A DNA stretch of 64,000 bases, from NCBI RefSeq assembly GCF_013170705.1, contig NZ_CP033334.1, positions 2,891,501 to 2,955,500 on the forward strand, in the 5' to 3' direction. The translations under genes and the position numbers were made by a program. The first letter of the stretch is position 1. Every line of letters starts with the position of its first letter. Below the pieces are notes generated by a model. That model searched no databases and had not been told where the DNA came from. It saw nothing but the letters and a program-made list of their open reading frames with translations. Shown here piece by piece: positions 38,656 through 50,731 of the stretch. The DNA is from Mesorhizobium loti (GTDB lineage: Bacteria; Pseudomonadota; Alphaproteobacteria; Rhizobiales; Rhizobiaceae).

Positions 38656-39513
38656 ATGAATGCATATCTGCGAACGGCCAGCCTTGCGCTGGCGATATCC
38701 ACCATGGCCTGGGGCGGGGTTTCCCGGGCCGCCGAGGTTGCGAAATCCACCGACGTCAAGCAGAGCGGAACGCTCGCTGTCGCCAACACGCTGGACTATG
38801 CGCCGTTCGAATATCTGGATGCCGACGGCAAGCAGACCGGCATCATCATCGAACTCGCGGGCGAGGTGGCCAAGCTGGTCGACGCCAAGCTTGATGTTCA
38901 GCGCACGCCATTCCCCTCGATGATCCCCGGCCTGGCCGCTGGTCGCTTCAAGATCGCCTGGGAGACGTTCTCGGCCACGCCCGAACGGCTGAAGCAGGTC
39001 GATTTCGTCATGTTCCTGAAGGCCGGTCTCGCCGTCTCGACCTCGCCCGACAAGAAGGCGAGCTTCAGCGGCGACATGCCGCTTTGCGGCAAGCGCATCG
39101 GCGTTTCGGCCGGCAGCGCCTCCGACTTCCTGGTCGACAAGCTCGGCAAGGAGTGCACCGACAAGGGCCAGGCGGCCATCGAGAAGTCGGTCTTCAACTC
39201 CTCGACCGATATCGTCCAGGCCGTGCTGTCCGACCGTGTCGACGCGCGCATGGACGATGCGACCGCGTCGAGCTATTTCGAGGTGACGAGCAAGGGCCAG
39301 CTGGTGGTGTTGCCGACGCTTTACGAGGTCGCGCCGCTCGGCATGGCGATCGCCAAGGACGATAAGGAAACCGCCGACATGATGGTGGGCGCGCTCGCCG
39401 AGCTGTTCAAGAACGGCACCTACAAGGCTATTCTCGACAAGTACGGCATGGGCGCTTACGCCATCAAGGAACCCTACTTCGTCGGGACCATGGACGCGCT
39501 GCGCGCCGAATAG
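38656..39513 (+). CDS. Amino acid-type ABC transporter substrate-binding protein
   Basis: Periplasmic solute-binding protein of 285 residues, SBP family 3. A signal peptide (MNAYLRTASLALAISTMAWGGVSRAAE, cleavage after ASRAA-like RAA-E near residue 26) precedes the two-lobe domain with LAVANTLDYAPFEYLDADGKQTGI and GVSAGSASDFLVD. ATG 38656 has AAAGGGG upstream. It leads the transporter genes and is followed by a strong hairpin (39,521-39,549) that may stabilise its mRNA so that it is made in excess over the permease. Confidence 0.9.
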   Translation: MNAYLRTASLALAISTMAWGGVSRAAEVAKSTDVKQSGTLAVANTLDYAPFEYLDADGKQTGIIIELAGEVAKLVDAKLDVQRTPFPSMIPGLAAGRFKIAWETFSATPERLKQVDFVMFLKAGLAVSTSPDKKASFSGDMPLCGKRIGVSAGSASDFLVDKLGKECTDKGQAAIEKSVFNSSTDIVQAVLSDRVDARMDDATASSYFEVTSKGQLVVLPTLYEVAPLGMAIAKDDKETADMMVGALAELFKNGTYKAILDKYGMGAYAIKEPYFVGTMDALRAE

Positions 39514-39520
39514 AAACGAC

Positions 39521-39549
39521 CCGGCGCCTGATCATCGGTCAGGCGCCGG
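39521..39549 (+). promoter_or_regulatory. Intercistronic stem-loop after the binding-protein gene
   Basis: CCGGCGCCTGA and TCAGGCGCCGG form an 11-bp perfect stem around TCATCGG. No T tract follows. Such hairpins after binding-protein genes commonly protect upstream mRNA from decay. Confidence 0.6.
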
Positions 39550-39570
39550 CCAGCAATCAGGAGACGATTG

Positions 39571-40512
39571 ATGGGCGTGGCCCACCCGACCGAGATCGGC
39601 GTCGAGCCGGGCGTTGCCGCTGCCGTGTCGCGACTGACCGTCGTGCCGCAGCGCCGCTATGGCATCTGGATCGGCACGGCGTTCGCGTTGCTGCTGGCGT
39701 TCCTCATCATTCGCGCCTTCGCCAGCAATCCGGCCTTCGCCTGGAGCACGGCCGCCGGCTACCTGTTCCACCCCTCGATCATGCGCGGCCTTGGCAACAC
39801 GCTGGTGCTCACCGTCATCATCATGGTGTTGGCGATCGTGGTCGGCACTGTCATCGCCATCATGCGGGTATCGCCAAGTCAGGTGCTGCGCGCCTTCGCG
39901 GGCGTCTATGTCTGGTTCTTCCGGGGTGTCCCGGCGCTGATCCAGCTGATCTTCTGGTTCAACCTGTCGCTGCTGGTGCGCGAAATCTCGCTCACTGTGC
40001 CTTTCCTGGGCACGCTTTTTTCCGTACGAACAAATGATTTCATGACCCCGTTCTTCTCCGCTGTCGTTGCGCTTTCGCTGTGCGAGGCCGGCTACATGGC
40101 CGAGATCATCCGCGCTGGCATCAAGTCCGTGCCGTCGGGCCAGTCGGAAGCGGCGAGCGCGCTCGGCATGCCCTACCGCATGATCCTGAAGCGCATCACC
40201 CTGCCGCAAGCCATGCGCTTCGTGCTGCCGCCCACCGGCAACGAGGCGATCAACCTCCTGAAGATGACCTCGCTGGTGACCTTCATCGCCGTTGATGACC
40301 TGTTCTATACGGCGCAGAGCATCTATGCCCGTACCTTCGAGACCATCCCGCTCCTGATCGTGGTCGCCTTCTGGTACCTGGCCGTGGTCAGCATCATGTC
40401 GGTCGGGCAGCATTTCCTGGAGCGCCATTTCGGCCGCAGCGACACGCGCCGTGATCCCCTGGCGATGCGCGCCTTGCGCAACTTGATCAGCCTGCGCGGC
40501 GTTGCCCGATGA
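39571..40512 (+). CDS. Amino acid-type ABC transporter permease
   Basis: Inner-membrane permease of 313 residues of the HisM/GlnP type. It has a long cytoplasmic N-terminus, about five membrane spans and the EAA loop [29 protein letters not shown] (about 191-219) that contacts the ATPase, with the upstream [17 protein letters not shown] typical of the family. ATG 39571 follows AGGAGACGA. Its stop overlaps the ATPase start. It probably acts as a homodimer, since only one permease gene is present. Confidence 0.9.
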   Translation: MGVAHPTEIGVEPGVAAAVSRLTVVPQRRYGIWIGTAFALLLAFLIIRAFASNPAFAWSTAAGYLFHPSIMRGLGNTLVLTVIIMVLAIVVGTVIAIMRVSPSQVLRAFAGVYVWFFRGVPALIQLIFWFNLSLLVREISLTVPFLGTLFSVRTNDFMTPFFSAVVALSLCEAGYMAEIIRAGIKSVPSGQSEAASALGMPYRMILKRITLPQAMRFVLPPTGNEAINLLKMTSLVTFIAVDDLFYTAQSIYARTFETIPLLIVVAFWYLAVVSIMSVGQHFLERHFGRSDTRRDPLAMRALRNLISLRGVAR

Positions 40513-41315
40513 GCGACGTGAAGTCCGAAAATCGCGCCCGCTTCGGCGTCCCGGCCGATTCCATGGTGTTCGCGCGCGGCGTGCGCAAAACCTATGGCCA
40601 GCTTGAAGTGCTCAAGGGCGTCGACTTCGACGTGGCCGAGGGGACGGTGGCCTGCATCATCGGTCCATCGGGATCCGGCAAGAGCACGTTCCTGCGCTGC
40701 ATCAACCATCTGGAAAAACTCAGCGGCGGCATCCTGTTGGTGGACAGCCAGTTCGTCGGCTACGACCTCCAGGGCGACAAGCTCTACGAGGTCAAGGACG
40801 ATCTCCTGTGTCAGCGCCGGGCCGAGATCGGCATGCTGTTCCAGTCGTTCAACCTGTTCTCGCACATGACGGTGATGGAGAACCTGATCGAGGCGCCGAC
40901 ACAGGTGCGGCGCATCCCCGTCGACCAGGCCAAGGCCGAGGCGGAAGTCCTGCTTCGCCGCGTCGGCCTTGCCGACAAGGTCGACCGCTATCCGCGCGAA
41001 CTGTCCGGTGGCCAGCAGCAGCGCGTGGCCATCGCGCGTGCCATGGCGATGAAGCCGAAGGTGCTTCTGTTCGATGAGCCGACATCGGCGCTCGACCCTG
41101 AACTGGTCGGCGAGGTGCTGCAGGTGATGCATGATCTGGCCGAGAGCGGCATGACGATGGTCGTCGTCACCCACGAGATCGGCTTTGCCCGCGAGATCGG
41201 CGATCAGCTCGTTTTCATGGACGGCGGCGTGATCGTCGAACGCGGCGTGCCGCGCGAGATGATCGCCAGCCCGAAATCGCCGCGCACCCGCGAGTTCTTG
41301 TCTCGGGTTCTCTAG
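40509..41315 (+). CDS. Amino acid-type ABC transporter ATP-binding protein
   Basis: ATPase of the preceding importer, 268 residues. Walker A is GPSGSGKST (about 55-63), the Q-loop [16 protein letters not shown] follows, the signature is [14 protein letters not shown] and Walker [14 protein letters not shown], with [10 protein letters not shown] as the switch His. These sequences are those of the polar amino acid (GlnQ/HisP) group. ATG 40509 overlaps the permease stop. A palindromic repeat follows the stop. Confidence 0.93.
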   Translation: MSDVKSENRARFGVPADSMVFARGVRKTYGQLEVLKGVDFDVAEGTVACIIGPSGSGKSTFLRCINHLEKLSGGILLVDSQFVGYDLQGDKLYEVKDDLLCQRRAEIGMLFQSFNLFSHMTVMENLIEAPTQVRRIPVDQAKAEAEVLLRRVGLADKVDRYPRELSGGQQQRVAIARAMAMKPKVLLFDEPTSALDPELVGEVLQVMHDLAESGMTMVVVTHEIGFAREIGDQLVFMDGGVIVERGVPREMIASPKSPRTREFLSRVL

Positions 41316-41316
41316 G

Positions 41317-41358
41317 CAATTCCAGGAAAAGTGTGAAACGGTTTTCCGTCCGGAATTA
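41317..41358. repeat. Palindromic rhizobial intergenic repeat, copy 4
   Basis: GCAATTCC and GGAATTAC-type arms (AATTCC/GGAATT) enclose GGAAAAGTGTGAAACGGTTTTCC, the same AAAAGTG...CGGTTTT core as copies 1 and 2. It lies after the ABC transporter operon and probably marks its 3' end. Confidence 0.65.
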
Positions 41359-41435
41359 CGTCAAAACAAAGGAATAGAGTGGTTCGGTGTCTCCGCGAGA
41401 CGATGAAACCGCTCCATCGTCCGGCTGGTCGCTTC

Positions 41436-42342
41436 TCACGCCGCCAGCATCGCCGCGCCGAGGCTGCGGATGATCTTGGCGAGTTCGACGCATTCACCAT
41501 GCCTTGCATTGTTGCGCCGCCAGGCAAGGCAGATCATGCGTTGCGGCATCGGCTCCTGGAACGGCACGATCTTGAGGTCGGGGATGGTGCCGGCGGGTCC
41601 GGCCGCCATTTCGGGGATGAGCGTGACGCCGAGGCCATGCGCCACCATCTGCAAGAGCGTGGTCAGGCTGGTGGCGCCGTAGCTTGCCATCGCCACCGGA
41701 CGGACATTGCCGCAGACCGCCAGCGCCTGTTCGCGCAGGCAATGTCCTTCCTCCAGCAGCATCAGCCGCTCCAGTGCCGGGCTCTCAGGCGGAACCGGCG
41801 GCGAGGCGAAGGCCGGATCGCCGGCTGGCACGGCGAGGAAGAACCGGTCCGGAAACAGTGCCTCGGTGGTCAGGCCCGGATGATCGAGCGGAAGTGCCGC
41901 GATGAAAGCGTCGAGCTTGCGTGATGCGGTGTCCTCGACCAGGGAGGTCGTGACGGCCTCGCGCAATTCCAGCAGCAAGGCCGGAAAATGCTTCTTCAGT
42001 TCGGGCAGGGCGCGCGGCAGAAGATAGGGCGCGACGGTCGGGATGATGCCCAACCGGAAGCGCCCCTCCATGGCCGTGCGGCCGCGCCGGGCTGTCGTTT
42101 CGACGTCGCGTATGTCGGCCAGGATGCGTTCGATACGCGGCAGAAGGGCAACCGCCTCGTCGGTCATTCGGACCGATTTGCCGCCGCGCTCGAACAGCCG
42201 GCAGTTCAGCCGTTGCTCCATCTCGGCGATCTGCGAGGACAGCGCCGGCTGGCTGACACCGGCGAGTTTTGCCGCGCGTCCGAAATGCAGCGTCTGCGCC
42301 AGCGCGTCGAAATAGTGCATCTGTCGGACAGTCAAGCCTATC

Positions 42343-42344
<2 letters not shown>
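41436..42344 (-). CDS. oxyR: OxyR hydrogen-peroxide sensing regulator
   Basis: LysR regulator of 302 residues with the HTH HFGRAAKLAGVSQPALSSQIAEMEQRL (about 20-46) and, in the effector domain, the two redox cysteines in EEGHCLREQALAVCG (about residues 199-213), which form the peroxide-induced disulfide in OxyR. It is divergent from katG across a 161-base gap that contains an OxyR-like site. It should activate katG and repress itself. ATG 42344. Confidence 0.92.
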
Positions 42345-44704
<2,360 letters not shown>

Positions 44705-44728
44705 TCCGGACACAGCTCTGTCCGACAA

Positions 44729-44761
44729 AAAAAGGCGCGGGCCACGGCCCGCGCCTTTTGC
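44729..44761. terminator. Bidirectional terminator between katG and aqpZ
   Basis: AAAAAAAGGCGCGGGCC and GGCCCGCGCCTTTT form a GC-rich stem with an A run on one side and a T run on the other, so it can terminate both convergent genes. Confidence 0.85.
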
Positions 44762-44777
44762 ATTCAGGCTCTTGAAA

Positions 44778-45455
44778 TCAGTCCTTCTCGAAGACGCGCG
44801 CCTTGGCGACGACGCCGGCGATGGCGCCGCCGATCAGCGGTGCGACGATGAACAGCCAGAGCTGGCTGAGCGCGGCGCCGCCGGTGAACAGCGCCGGGCC
44901 GATGGAGCGGGCCGGATTGACCGAGGTGCCGGTGACCGGGATCATGGCGAAGTGGATGCCTGCAAGCGTCAGGCCGATGACCAGCCCGGCAAATGCCGTC
45001 GAGTGCTTTTCAGCGGTGACGCCAAGGATCACCGTGACGAAGGTGAAGGTGCCGATCAGTTCCCACAGGAACGCCGAGCTCACGCCCCATTTCGTCTCAT
45101 CCCAGCCATTGGCGCCGAAGCCGGTGGTGTGGCCGCCGGCCTGGCCGGAAACGATGATCCACAATGCCAGCGAAGCCAGGATGGCACCGATGATCTGCGC
45201 GATCCAATAGGGGATGACGTCCTTGGCCGGCAACCGCCCGGCAAGAAAGACACCGAGCGTCACCGCCGGATTGAGATGCGCGCCCGAAATCGGGCCGATC
45301 GCGTAGGCAGCGGCGATGAGGCCTATGCCGAACGCCAGACCGATGCCTTCCTGGCCGAGTGGCAGCGCGCCTCCGAAGCCGCCCGTCACCACCGACGCCG
45401 TGCCGATGAACACCAACAGAAATGTGCCCAGAACTTCCGCCAAATAAGTTTTCAT
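44778..45455 (-). CDS. aqpZ: Aquaporin Z
   Basis: Water channel of the inner membrane, 225 residues, six membrane spans and two NPA loops: SGAHLNPAVTLG (about 57-68) and GTSVNPARSIGP (about 179-190). Residues around the selectivity filter (an Arg after the second NPA and His in the neighbouring helix) fit AqpZ rather than GlpF. It is convergent with katG. ATG 45455 follows GAGGAGAGGG. Confidence 0.93.
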   Translation of the reverse strand: MKTYLAEVLGTFLLVFIGTASVVTGGFGGALPLGQEGIGLAFGIGLIAAAYAIGPISGAHLNPAVTLGVFLAGRLPAKDVIPYWIAQIIGAILASLALWIIVSGQAGGHTTGFGANGWDETKWGVSSAFLWELIGTFTFVTVILGVTAEKHSTAFAGLVIGLTLAGIHFAMIPVTGTSVNPARSIGPALFTGGAALSQLWLFIVAPLIGGAIAGVVAKARVFEKD

Positions 45456-45757
45456 TGCCCTCTCCTCGTAGCGATCCGCCGGTCCGCGTTTTCCACGCCG
45501 CGAATCATGGTGTGAAGAGTATTACCAACCGAAAAACTTGGAAAGCAGAGCGGTTGTCCCACAGGTCGTGCTTGCGGTCGGCAGTTGCGAACATTAGACA
45601 CCTTGCATTTATTGATCGATCTGCTGTTGCCGGCGCGCGAGATTTATTGATCGGACGGATTTCGGACGGCCTCTTCGTCGCGAGACGGAGCGGGGTTCAA
45701 TCCGGACGCGAAAGGCTCTAAGAGCAGGCGATAGATCACGATTTGATGGAATGACCG
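45456..45757. other. Intergenic interval with a 12-bp direct repeat
   Basis: About 300 bases between divergent aqpZ and the RsmB-like gene. ATTTATTGATCG occurs at 45,607 and again at 45,642, spaced 35 bases; it could be a binding site. No gene is seen. Confidence 0.4.
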
Positions 45758-47047
45758 ATGCGACTGGGCGGACGGCTGGCTGCGGCCATCGAAGTGCTGG
45801 AGGACATTGGCCGGCGTCACCGGCCGGTGGCCGATGCGCTGAAGGATTGGGGCCTGTCACATCGCTTCGCTGGCGGCGGTGATCGCGCGGCCATCGGCAA
45901 CATCGTCTACGACGCGCTGCGCCACAAACGCTCCGCCGGCTGGCTGCTTGGCGAAGACACGCCGCGCGCCATCGGCTTCGGCGCATTGTTGCTGGAATGG
46001 AGCCAGATGGCGCAGTCGCTCAACGACACGCTCGACGGTGACAAGTTCGCACCGCCGCTGCTCAGCACCACCGAGCTGCAGACGATCGCCGGTCGCCGGC
46101 TTGCCGATGCCCCATCTGCGGTGCGGGCCGACATACCCGATTGGTGCCAGCCGCTTTTCGAACGGGCCTTTGGCGAGGCATGGGTCGGGGAGGGCGCGGC
46201 GCTGGCGACCCGCCCGCCGCTCGACATCAGGGTCAACACACTGCAGGCCGATCGTGCCAAGGTCCTCAAGGAACTGGCCGATACCGGGGCGCAGGCCGCG
46301 CGGATCGCGCCGCTCGGTATCCGCATTCCGCCGATCGATGGCGACGGCAGGCATCCGAACGTTCAGTCCGAGCCGGCCTTCCAGAAAGGCTGGTTCGAGG
46401 TGCAGGACGAGGGCTCGCAAATAGCGGCGACGCTTGCCGGCGCCGAGGCCGGCATGCAGGTGCTGGACTTCTGCGCCGGCGCCGGCGGCAAGACACTGGC
46501 GCTGTCGGCATCGATGGACAATCGGGGCCAGATCTTTGCCCATGATGCCGAAAAGGCGCGGCTGGCGCCGATTTTCGACCGCATCCGACGCTCGGAAAAC
46601 CGCAATGTGCAGGTCGTCACCAAGCCGGCCGAACTCGCTCCGCTCTCTGGCCATATGGATATCGTGCTGGTCGACGCGCCCTGCACCGGCAGCGGCACCT
46701 GGCGGCGCCGTCCCGATGCGAAATGGCGGCTGACGCAAAGGCAGCTCGATGCCCGCAAGGGTGAGCAATCCGCGATCCTCGATGCCGCCAAGGCGTATGT
46801 GAAGCCCGGCGGCCTGCTGGTCTACATCACCTGCTCTGTGTTCGACGAGGAGAACGGCGAACAGGTCGCCGCGTTTCGCGAGCGCGACAGTGGCTTTGCC
46901 CCGCTCGATCACCGCGCGCTCTGGGATAGCTGTTTTCCGGGCCACGAGGCGGCCGCGAGAATTGGCGCTGGCGTGGATATTTCGCTGTCTCCGGCGCTGA
47001 GCGGCACTGACGGGTTTTACTTCTGCGCCATGCGCAAGGTGAGTTGA
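45758..47047 (+). CDS. RsmB/NOL1-type RNA (cytosine-C5) methyltransferase
   Basis: RNA m5C methyltransferase of 429 residues. An N-terminal NusB-like helical region is followed by the Rossmann catalytic domain with motif I VLDFCAGAGGKTLAL (about 241-255), the DAPCTGSGTWRRRPD motif IV Cys (about 307-321) and the catalytic YITCSVFDEENGEQ (about 354-367). These are hallmarks of the Nol1/Nop2/Sun family. The target is probably rRNA; whether it is the RsmB (C967) orthologue is uncertain. ATG 45758. Followed by tspO. Confidence 0.9.
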   Translation: MRLGGRLAAAIEVLEDIGRRHRPVADALKDWGLSHRFAGGGDRAAIGNIVYDALRHKRSAGWLLGEDTPRAIGFGALLLEWSQMAQSLNDTLDGDKFAPPLLSTTELQTIAGRRLADAPSAVRADIPDWCQPLFERAFGEAWVGEGAALATRPPLDIRVNTLQADRAKVLKELADTGAQAARIAPLGIRIPPIDGDGRHPNVQSEPAFQKGWFEVQDEGSQIAATLAGAEAGMQVLDFCAGAGGKTLALSASMDNRGQIFAHDAEKARLAPIFDRIRRSENRNVQVVTKPAELAPLSGHMDIVLVDAPCTGSGTWRRRPDAKWRLTQRQLDARKGEQSAILDAAKAYVKPGGLLVYITCSVFDEENGEQVAAFRERDSGFAPLDHRALWDSCFPGHEAAARIGAGVDISLSPALSGTDGFYFCAMRKVS

Positions 47048-47122
47048 ACGCTGCCGTTGACAAGGAGCGCCGGTGCCCCAGTTGCAGATGCGCGGCGCCG
47101 TGTCGCTGTGGGGGTGGGATTC

Positions 47123-47575
47123 TTGAAAAAATATCTGTCGTTGCTGCTTTTCCTTGTCCTGGTGCTCGGTGGAGGCTTGCTGATCGGCTATGCGACGTTG
47201 CCGGGCGCCTGGTATGCATCGCTGGTGAAGCCGCCCTTCAATCCGCCCAACTGGGTCTTCGCGCCCGCCTGGACACTGCTCTACGTGCTGATCGCGGTGG
47301 CCGGCTGGAGAACGTGGGAGCGAGCACCGGCAGGAGCGGCGATGAAAATCTGGGGCCTCCAGCTCGCCCTGAATTTCCTATGGTCACCGACCTTCTTCGG
47401 CGCAAGGATGATGGGACCCGCCTTGGTCGTCATCGTGCTCCTTCTCGCCAGCATCGTGCTGTTCATCGTGAGAGCCTGGAACCGCGACCGGCTTTCGGGC
47501 TGGCTGTTCGTGCCTTACGCGGCATGGGTGGCCTTCGCCGCCACCCTCAACGCTTCGCTCCTGTGGTTGAACTAG
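47123..47575 (+). CDS. tspO: TspO/MBR family tryptophan-rich sensory protein
   Basis: Five-span membrane protein of about 150 residues related to TspO, which binds porphyrins and has a sensory role in other proteobacteria. Visible are WYASLVKPPFNPPNWVFAPAWTLLYVLIA (about 32-60), the NFLWSPTFFG segment and a C-terminal WVAFAATLNASLLWLN, with the family's aromatic richness. The start is probably TTG 47123 preceded by GGTGGGAT; upstream GTG codons at 47105 or 47111 are alternatives. Confidence 0.85.
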   Translation: MKKYLSLLLFLVLVLGGGLLIGYATLPGAWYASLVKPPFNPPNWVFAPAWTLLYVLIAVAGWRTWERAPAGAAMKIWGLQLALNFLWSPTFFGARMMGPALVVIVLLLASIVLFIVRAWNRDRLSGWLFVPYAAWVAFAATLNASLLWLN

Positions 47576-47673
47576 GTCCCTCCAATGTCGTTTTGTTGCA
47601 GTGCAGCAAAAGCATTTGCCTGCCGCCCATGCCTCTGCGATAAGCTTCTCCGGCAAAACTGAAGGCAATTGCG

Positions 47674-48132
47674 ATGGCAGCAAAGATCGTACCGGCTCCG
47701 GACTATGAGGATCGTGTCAGGGCGTCCTTCGCGCGCCAGCAGGCGATGGCCACGATCGGCGCCGAACTGACACTGGTGACGCCCGGCATCATCGAAATCG
47801 AGATGCCCTATTCCGCGGCACTGACCCAGCAGCACGGCTTCCTGCATGCCGGTGTCATCTCGACGGCGCTGGATTCGGCTTGCGGCTATGCGGCCTTTTC
47901 CCTGATGCCGGAAAATTCCGGCGTGCTCACTATCGAGTTCAAGGTCAACCTTTTGGCGCCGGGCAGGGGCGAGCGCTTCCTGTTTCGCGGCTCGGTGACC
48001 AAGCCTGGCCGCACCATCATCGTCGCCGATGGCCAGGCCTATGCTTTTGCTGTCGACGGCGAAGCCAAGTTGATCGCGACCATGACGGGGACGATGATGA
48101 CGGTGGTGGGCCGCGATGGGATTGCGGGCTGA
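47674..48132 (+). CDS. PaaI-family hotdog thioesterase
   Basis: Hotdog-fold thioesterase of 152 residues with the PaaI-like catalytic segment QQHGFLHAGVISTALDSACGYAA (about 52-74; Asp in the active site) and a strand-rich C-terminal half TIEFKVNLLAPGRGERF. It probably hydrolyses an acyl-CoA; the substrate is unknown. ATG 47674. Its stop overlaps the next start by one base, suggesting co-translation with the nucleosidase gene. Confidence 0.85.
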   Translation: MAAKIVPAPDYEDRVRASFARQQAMATIGAELTLVTPGIIEIEMPYSAALTQQHGFLHAGVISTALDSACGYAAFSLMPENSGVLTIEFKVNLLAPGRGERFLFRGSVTKPGRTIIVADGQAYAFAVDGEAKLIATMTGTMMTVVGRDGIAG

Positions 48133-48797
48133 TGGCTAATGTTACGCGAATTGGCGGCAAGGATGTCCTCTTCGTCATGGCGGCGCAGGCAGAATATGGT
48201 CCACATCTGCAGCGGCTGTTCACGCCCTTGATGACGGGCGTCGGCCCTGTCGAAGCCGCTGTTCGGCTTGGCGCCGAACTCTCCTGGTTGAAGTCGGAAA
48301 AGGCGTTGCCGGATCTCGTCGTGTCGCTCGGCTCGGCCGGCAGCCGGACCCTGGAACAAACGGAAATCTATCAGGCCGTCTCGGTCGGTTATCGCGACAT
48401 CGATGCTTCGCCGCTTGGTTTCGAAAAAGGCGCGACGCCGTTCCTCGACCTGCCGGCCATCGTGCCGTTGCCGCTGCGGATACCCGAAATCAGGGAGGCC
48501 ACGCTGTCGACCGGCGGCGCGATCGTCACCGGCGGGGCCTACGACACGATCGCGGCCGACATGGTCGACATGGAAACCTTCGCCTGCCTGCGCGCCTGCC
48601 AGCTGTTCGATGTGCCCCTGATCGGGCTGCGCGGCATTTCCGACGGCGCGGCTGATCTCAGGCATGTCGGCGACTGGACGGAATATCTGCACGTCATCGA
48701 CGAGAAGCTGGCCGAGGCCGTCATGCGCCTCGAACAGGCGATCGGGTCGGGTCTGCTGCGGACTGCTCCATCCAATGGCCAGGCAAGACCCGTCTGA
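48132..48797 (+). CDS. 5'-methylthioadenosine/S-adenosylhomocysteine nucleosidase-like protein
   Basis: Nucleoside phosphorylase-superfamily protein of 221 residues. Visible are TGVGPVEAAVRLG (about 35-47), LVVSLGSAGSR, and VDMETFACLRAC (about 143-154), the equivalent of the ribose-binding MEG(A/T) stretch, followed by GLRGISDGA with the catalytic-site Asp. MTA/SAH cleavage is the likely reaction, but the substitution at the usual EMEGAA makes the exact substrate uncertain. It overlaps the PaaI gene. Confidence 0.8.
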   Translation: MANVTRIGGKDVLFVMAAQAEYGPHLQRLFTPLMTGVGPVEAAVRLGAELSWLKSEKALPDLVVSLGSAGSRTLEQTEIYQAVSVGYRDIDASPLGFEKGATPFLDLPAIVPLPLRIPEIREATLSTGGAIVTGGAYDTIAADMVDMETFACLRACQLFDVPLIGLRGISDGAADLRHVGDWTEYLHVIDEKLAEAVMRLEQAIGSGLLRTAPSNGQARPV

Positions 48798-48852
48798 AAG
48801 TCAGGCTAAGCAACCCATTGCGCAGACTCATTTCTTTCTCTAAACGCTCGCC

Positions 48853-50415
48853 ATGACAACAGCCAATCACCCCGACACCGTCCTGATTGTCGATTTCGGC
48901 AGCCAGTTTACGCAGCTCATCGCCCGCCGCATCCGCGAGGCCGGCGTGTTTTCCGAGATCGTGCCGTTCCAGTCGGCCGAAGCCGCGTTCAAGCGCATCA
49001 ATCCCAAGGCCGTGATCCTGTCCGGCGGTCCGGCCTCGACATCTGATATCGGCAGCCCGCGAGCGCCGCAGATCGTCTTCGATGCCGGCGTGCCGGTGCT
49101 TGGCATCTGTTACGGCCAGATGGCGATGTGCGTGCAGATGGGCGGTGTCGCCGAAAGCTCCAACCATCGCGAATTCGGCCGCGCCTTCGTCGAGATCGAG
49201 AAGGACAGCCCGCTGTTCGAGGGTCTGTGGGCGACGGGCCAGCGGCATCAGGTCTGGATGAGCCATGGCGACCGCGTCATCGCCCTGCCGCCGGGGTTTC
49301 AGGTCTTCGGCAAGTCGGAAAGTTCGCCCTTCGCCATCTTCGGCAATGTCGAGCGCCGCATGTACGGCATCATGTTCCATCCCGAGGTGGTGCATACGCC
49401 CGATGGCGCGAGGCTGCTCAGGAACTTCGTCCACAACATCGCCGGCATCGAGGGCGACTGGACGATGCGCGCCTACCGCGAGCACGCGGTCGAGGCGATC
49501 CGCAAGCAGGTTGGCAAGGGCAAGGTCATCTGCGCGCTGTCAGGCGGCGTGGACTCCTCGGTCGCGGCGCTGCTGATCCACGAGGCGGTCGGCGACCAGC
49601 TCACCTGCATTCTCGTCGACCATGGCCTGATGCGCAAGGACGAGGCGGCGGGCGTGGTGGCGATGTTCCGCCAACACTACAATCTGCCGCTGATCCTGGT
49701 CGATGCCTCGGAAAAATTCATCTCGGCGCTGGAAGGCGAGGTCGACCCCGAGAAGAAGCGCAAGACCATCGGCCGGCTGTTCATCGAAGTGTTCGAGGAA
49801 GAGGCCAAGAAACTCGGCGGCGCCGACTTCCTGGCGCAAGGCACGCTCTATCCCGACGTCATCGAAAGCGTCTCCTTCACCGGCGGTCCGTCGGTGACCA
49901 TCAAGTCGCACCACAATGTCGGCGGCCTGCCCGAGCGCATGAACATGAAGCTGGTCGAGCCGCTGCGCGAACTGTTCAAGGACGAGGTGAGGGCGCTCGG
50001 CAAGGAACTCGGCCTGCCCGAGAGCTTCATCGGCCGCCATCCGTTCCCGGGTCCTGGCCTGGCCATCCGCTGCCCGGGCGGCATCACGCGCGAAAAGTTG
50101 GAGATCCTGCGCGAAGCCGACGCCATCTATCTCGACGAGATCCGCAAGGCTGGCCTCTACGACGCCATCTGGCAGGCCTTTGCCGTGCTCTTGCCGGTGC
50201 AGACCGTCGGCGTGATGGGCGACGGCCGCACCTACGAATTCGTCTGCGCGCTGCGCGCCGTCACCTCGGTCGACGGCATGACGGCGGACTTCTATCACTA
50301 TGACATGGCCTTCCTGGGCGCCGCCGCCACGCGCATCATCAACGAGGTCCGAGGCATCAACCGCGTCGTCTACGACGTGACGTCGAAGCCGCCTGGTACG
50401 ATCGAGTGGGAATGA
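48853..50415 (+). CDS. guaA: GMP synthase (glutamine-hydrolysing)
   Basis: Final enzyme of GMP synthesis, 520 residues. The N-terminal glutamine amidotransferase domain has the nucleophile GICYGQM (about 80-86) and MFHPEVVHT; the ATP pyrophosphatase domain has the P-loop ALSGGVDSS (about 230-238); the C-terminal dimerisation domain ends in KPPGTIEWE. The 3' end is the known integration target of the Mesorhizobium ICE integrase IntG, and here it is followed by an integrase gene with guaA left intact. Confidence 0.96.
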   Translation: MTTANHPDTVLIVDFGSQFTQLIARRIREAGVFSEIVPFQSAEAAFKRINPKAVILSGGPASTSDIGSPRAPQIVFDAGVPVLGICYGQMAMCVQMGGVAESSNHREFGRAFVEIEKDSPLFEGLWATGQRHQVWMSHGDRVIALPPGFQVFGKSESSPFAIFGNVERRMYGIMFHPEVVHTPDGARLLRNFVHNIAGIEGDWTMRAYREHAVEAIRKQVGKGKVICALSGGVDSSVAALLIHEAVGDQLTCILVDHGLMRKDEAAGVVAMFRQHYNLPLILVDASEKFISALEGEVDPEKKRKTIGRLFIEVFEEEAKKLGGADFLAQGTLYPDVIESVSFTGGPSVTIKSHHNVGGLPERMNMKLVEPLRELFKDEVRALGKELGLPESFIGRHPFPGPGLAIRCPGGITREKLEILREADAIYLDEIRKAGLYDAIWQAFAVLLPVQTVGVMGDGRTYEFVCALRAVTSVDGMTADFYHYDMAFLGAAATRIINEVRGINRVVYDVTSKPPGTIEWE

Positions 50416-50418
50416 TTT
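50394..50418. other. Putative att site (guaA 3' end / element junction)
   Basis: The last codons of guaA (GGTACGATCGAGTGGGAATGA) are intact and immediately followed by lower-GC DNA and an integrase. By analogy with IntG-type ICEs the crossover core should lie in these bases. The second copy of the core would be beyond 64,000 and is not seen in this window. Confidence 0.55.
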
Positions 50419-50731
50419 GGGGTCGTTCGCCAGCATTCGGGGACTATCGAGGAAACTTCATTAAACGTCTGAATTTTATCTGCTTTCGTCTCTACGTCTA
50501 TCGCTGACTATCGCCCCCAAGCGGAACCATTTGACGGTAGATCTGACGGCATTCCTTTTCGCGTCATCTTCGCTGCAGAGTGATGCCGTCACTGCGCCGG
50601 ACTCAAGCCTGTTGGCAGCTTTCGACGTAAGGCATTGAATCCAATGGGCTCTCCCAGAGCCTTGACGGTAAAACGAATGACGGTAAAATTAGGCATTTCA
50701 CAATCCTAGATGCGCCCATTTGTCTCCTCCT
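50416..50731. other. Element-end intergenic region with repeated motifs
   Basis: About 315 bases between guaA and the integrase, with lower GC. TGACGGTA occurs at 50,532, 50,663 and 50,678 (the last two as TGACGGTAAAA, 15 bases apart), and GACTATCG at 50,442 and 50,506. These direct repeats are candidates for arm-type integrase binding sites. No gene is seen. Confidence 0.5.
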
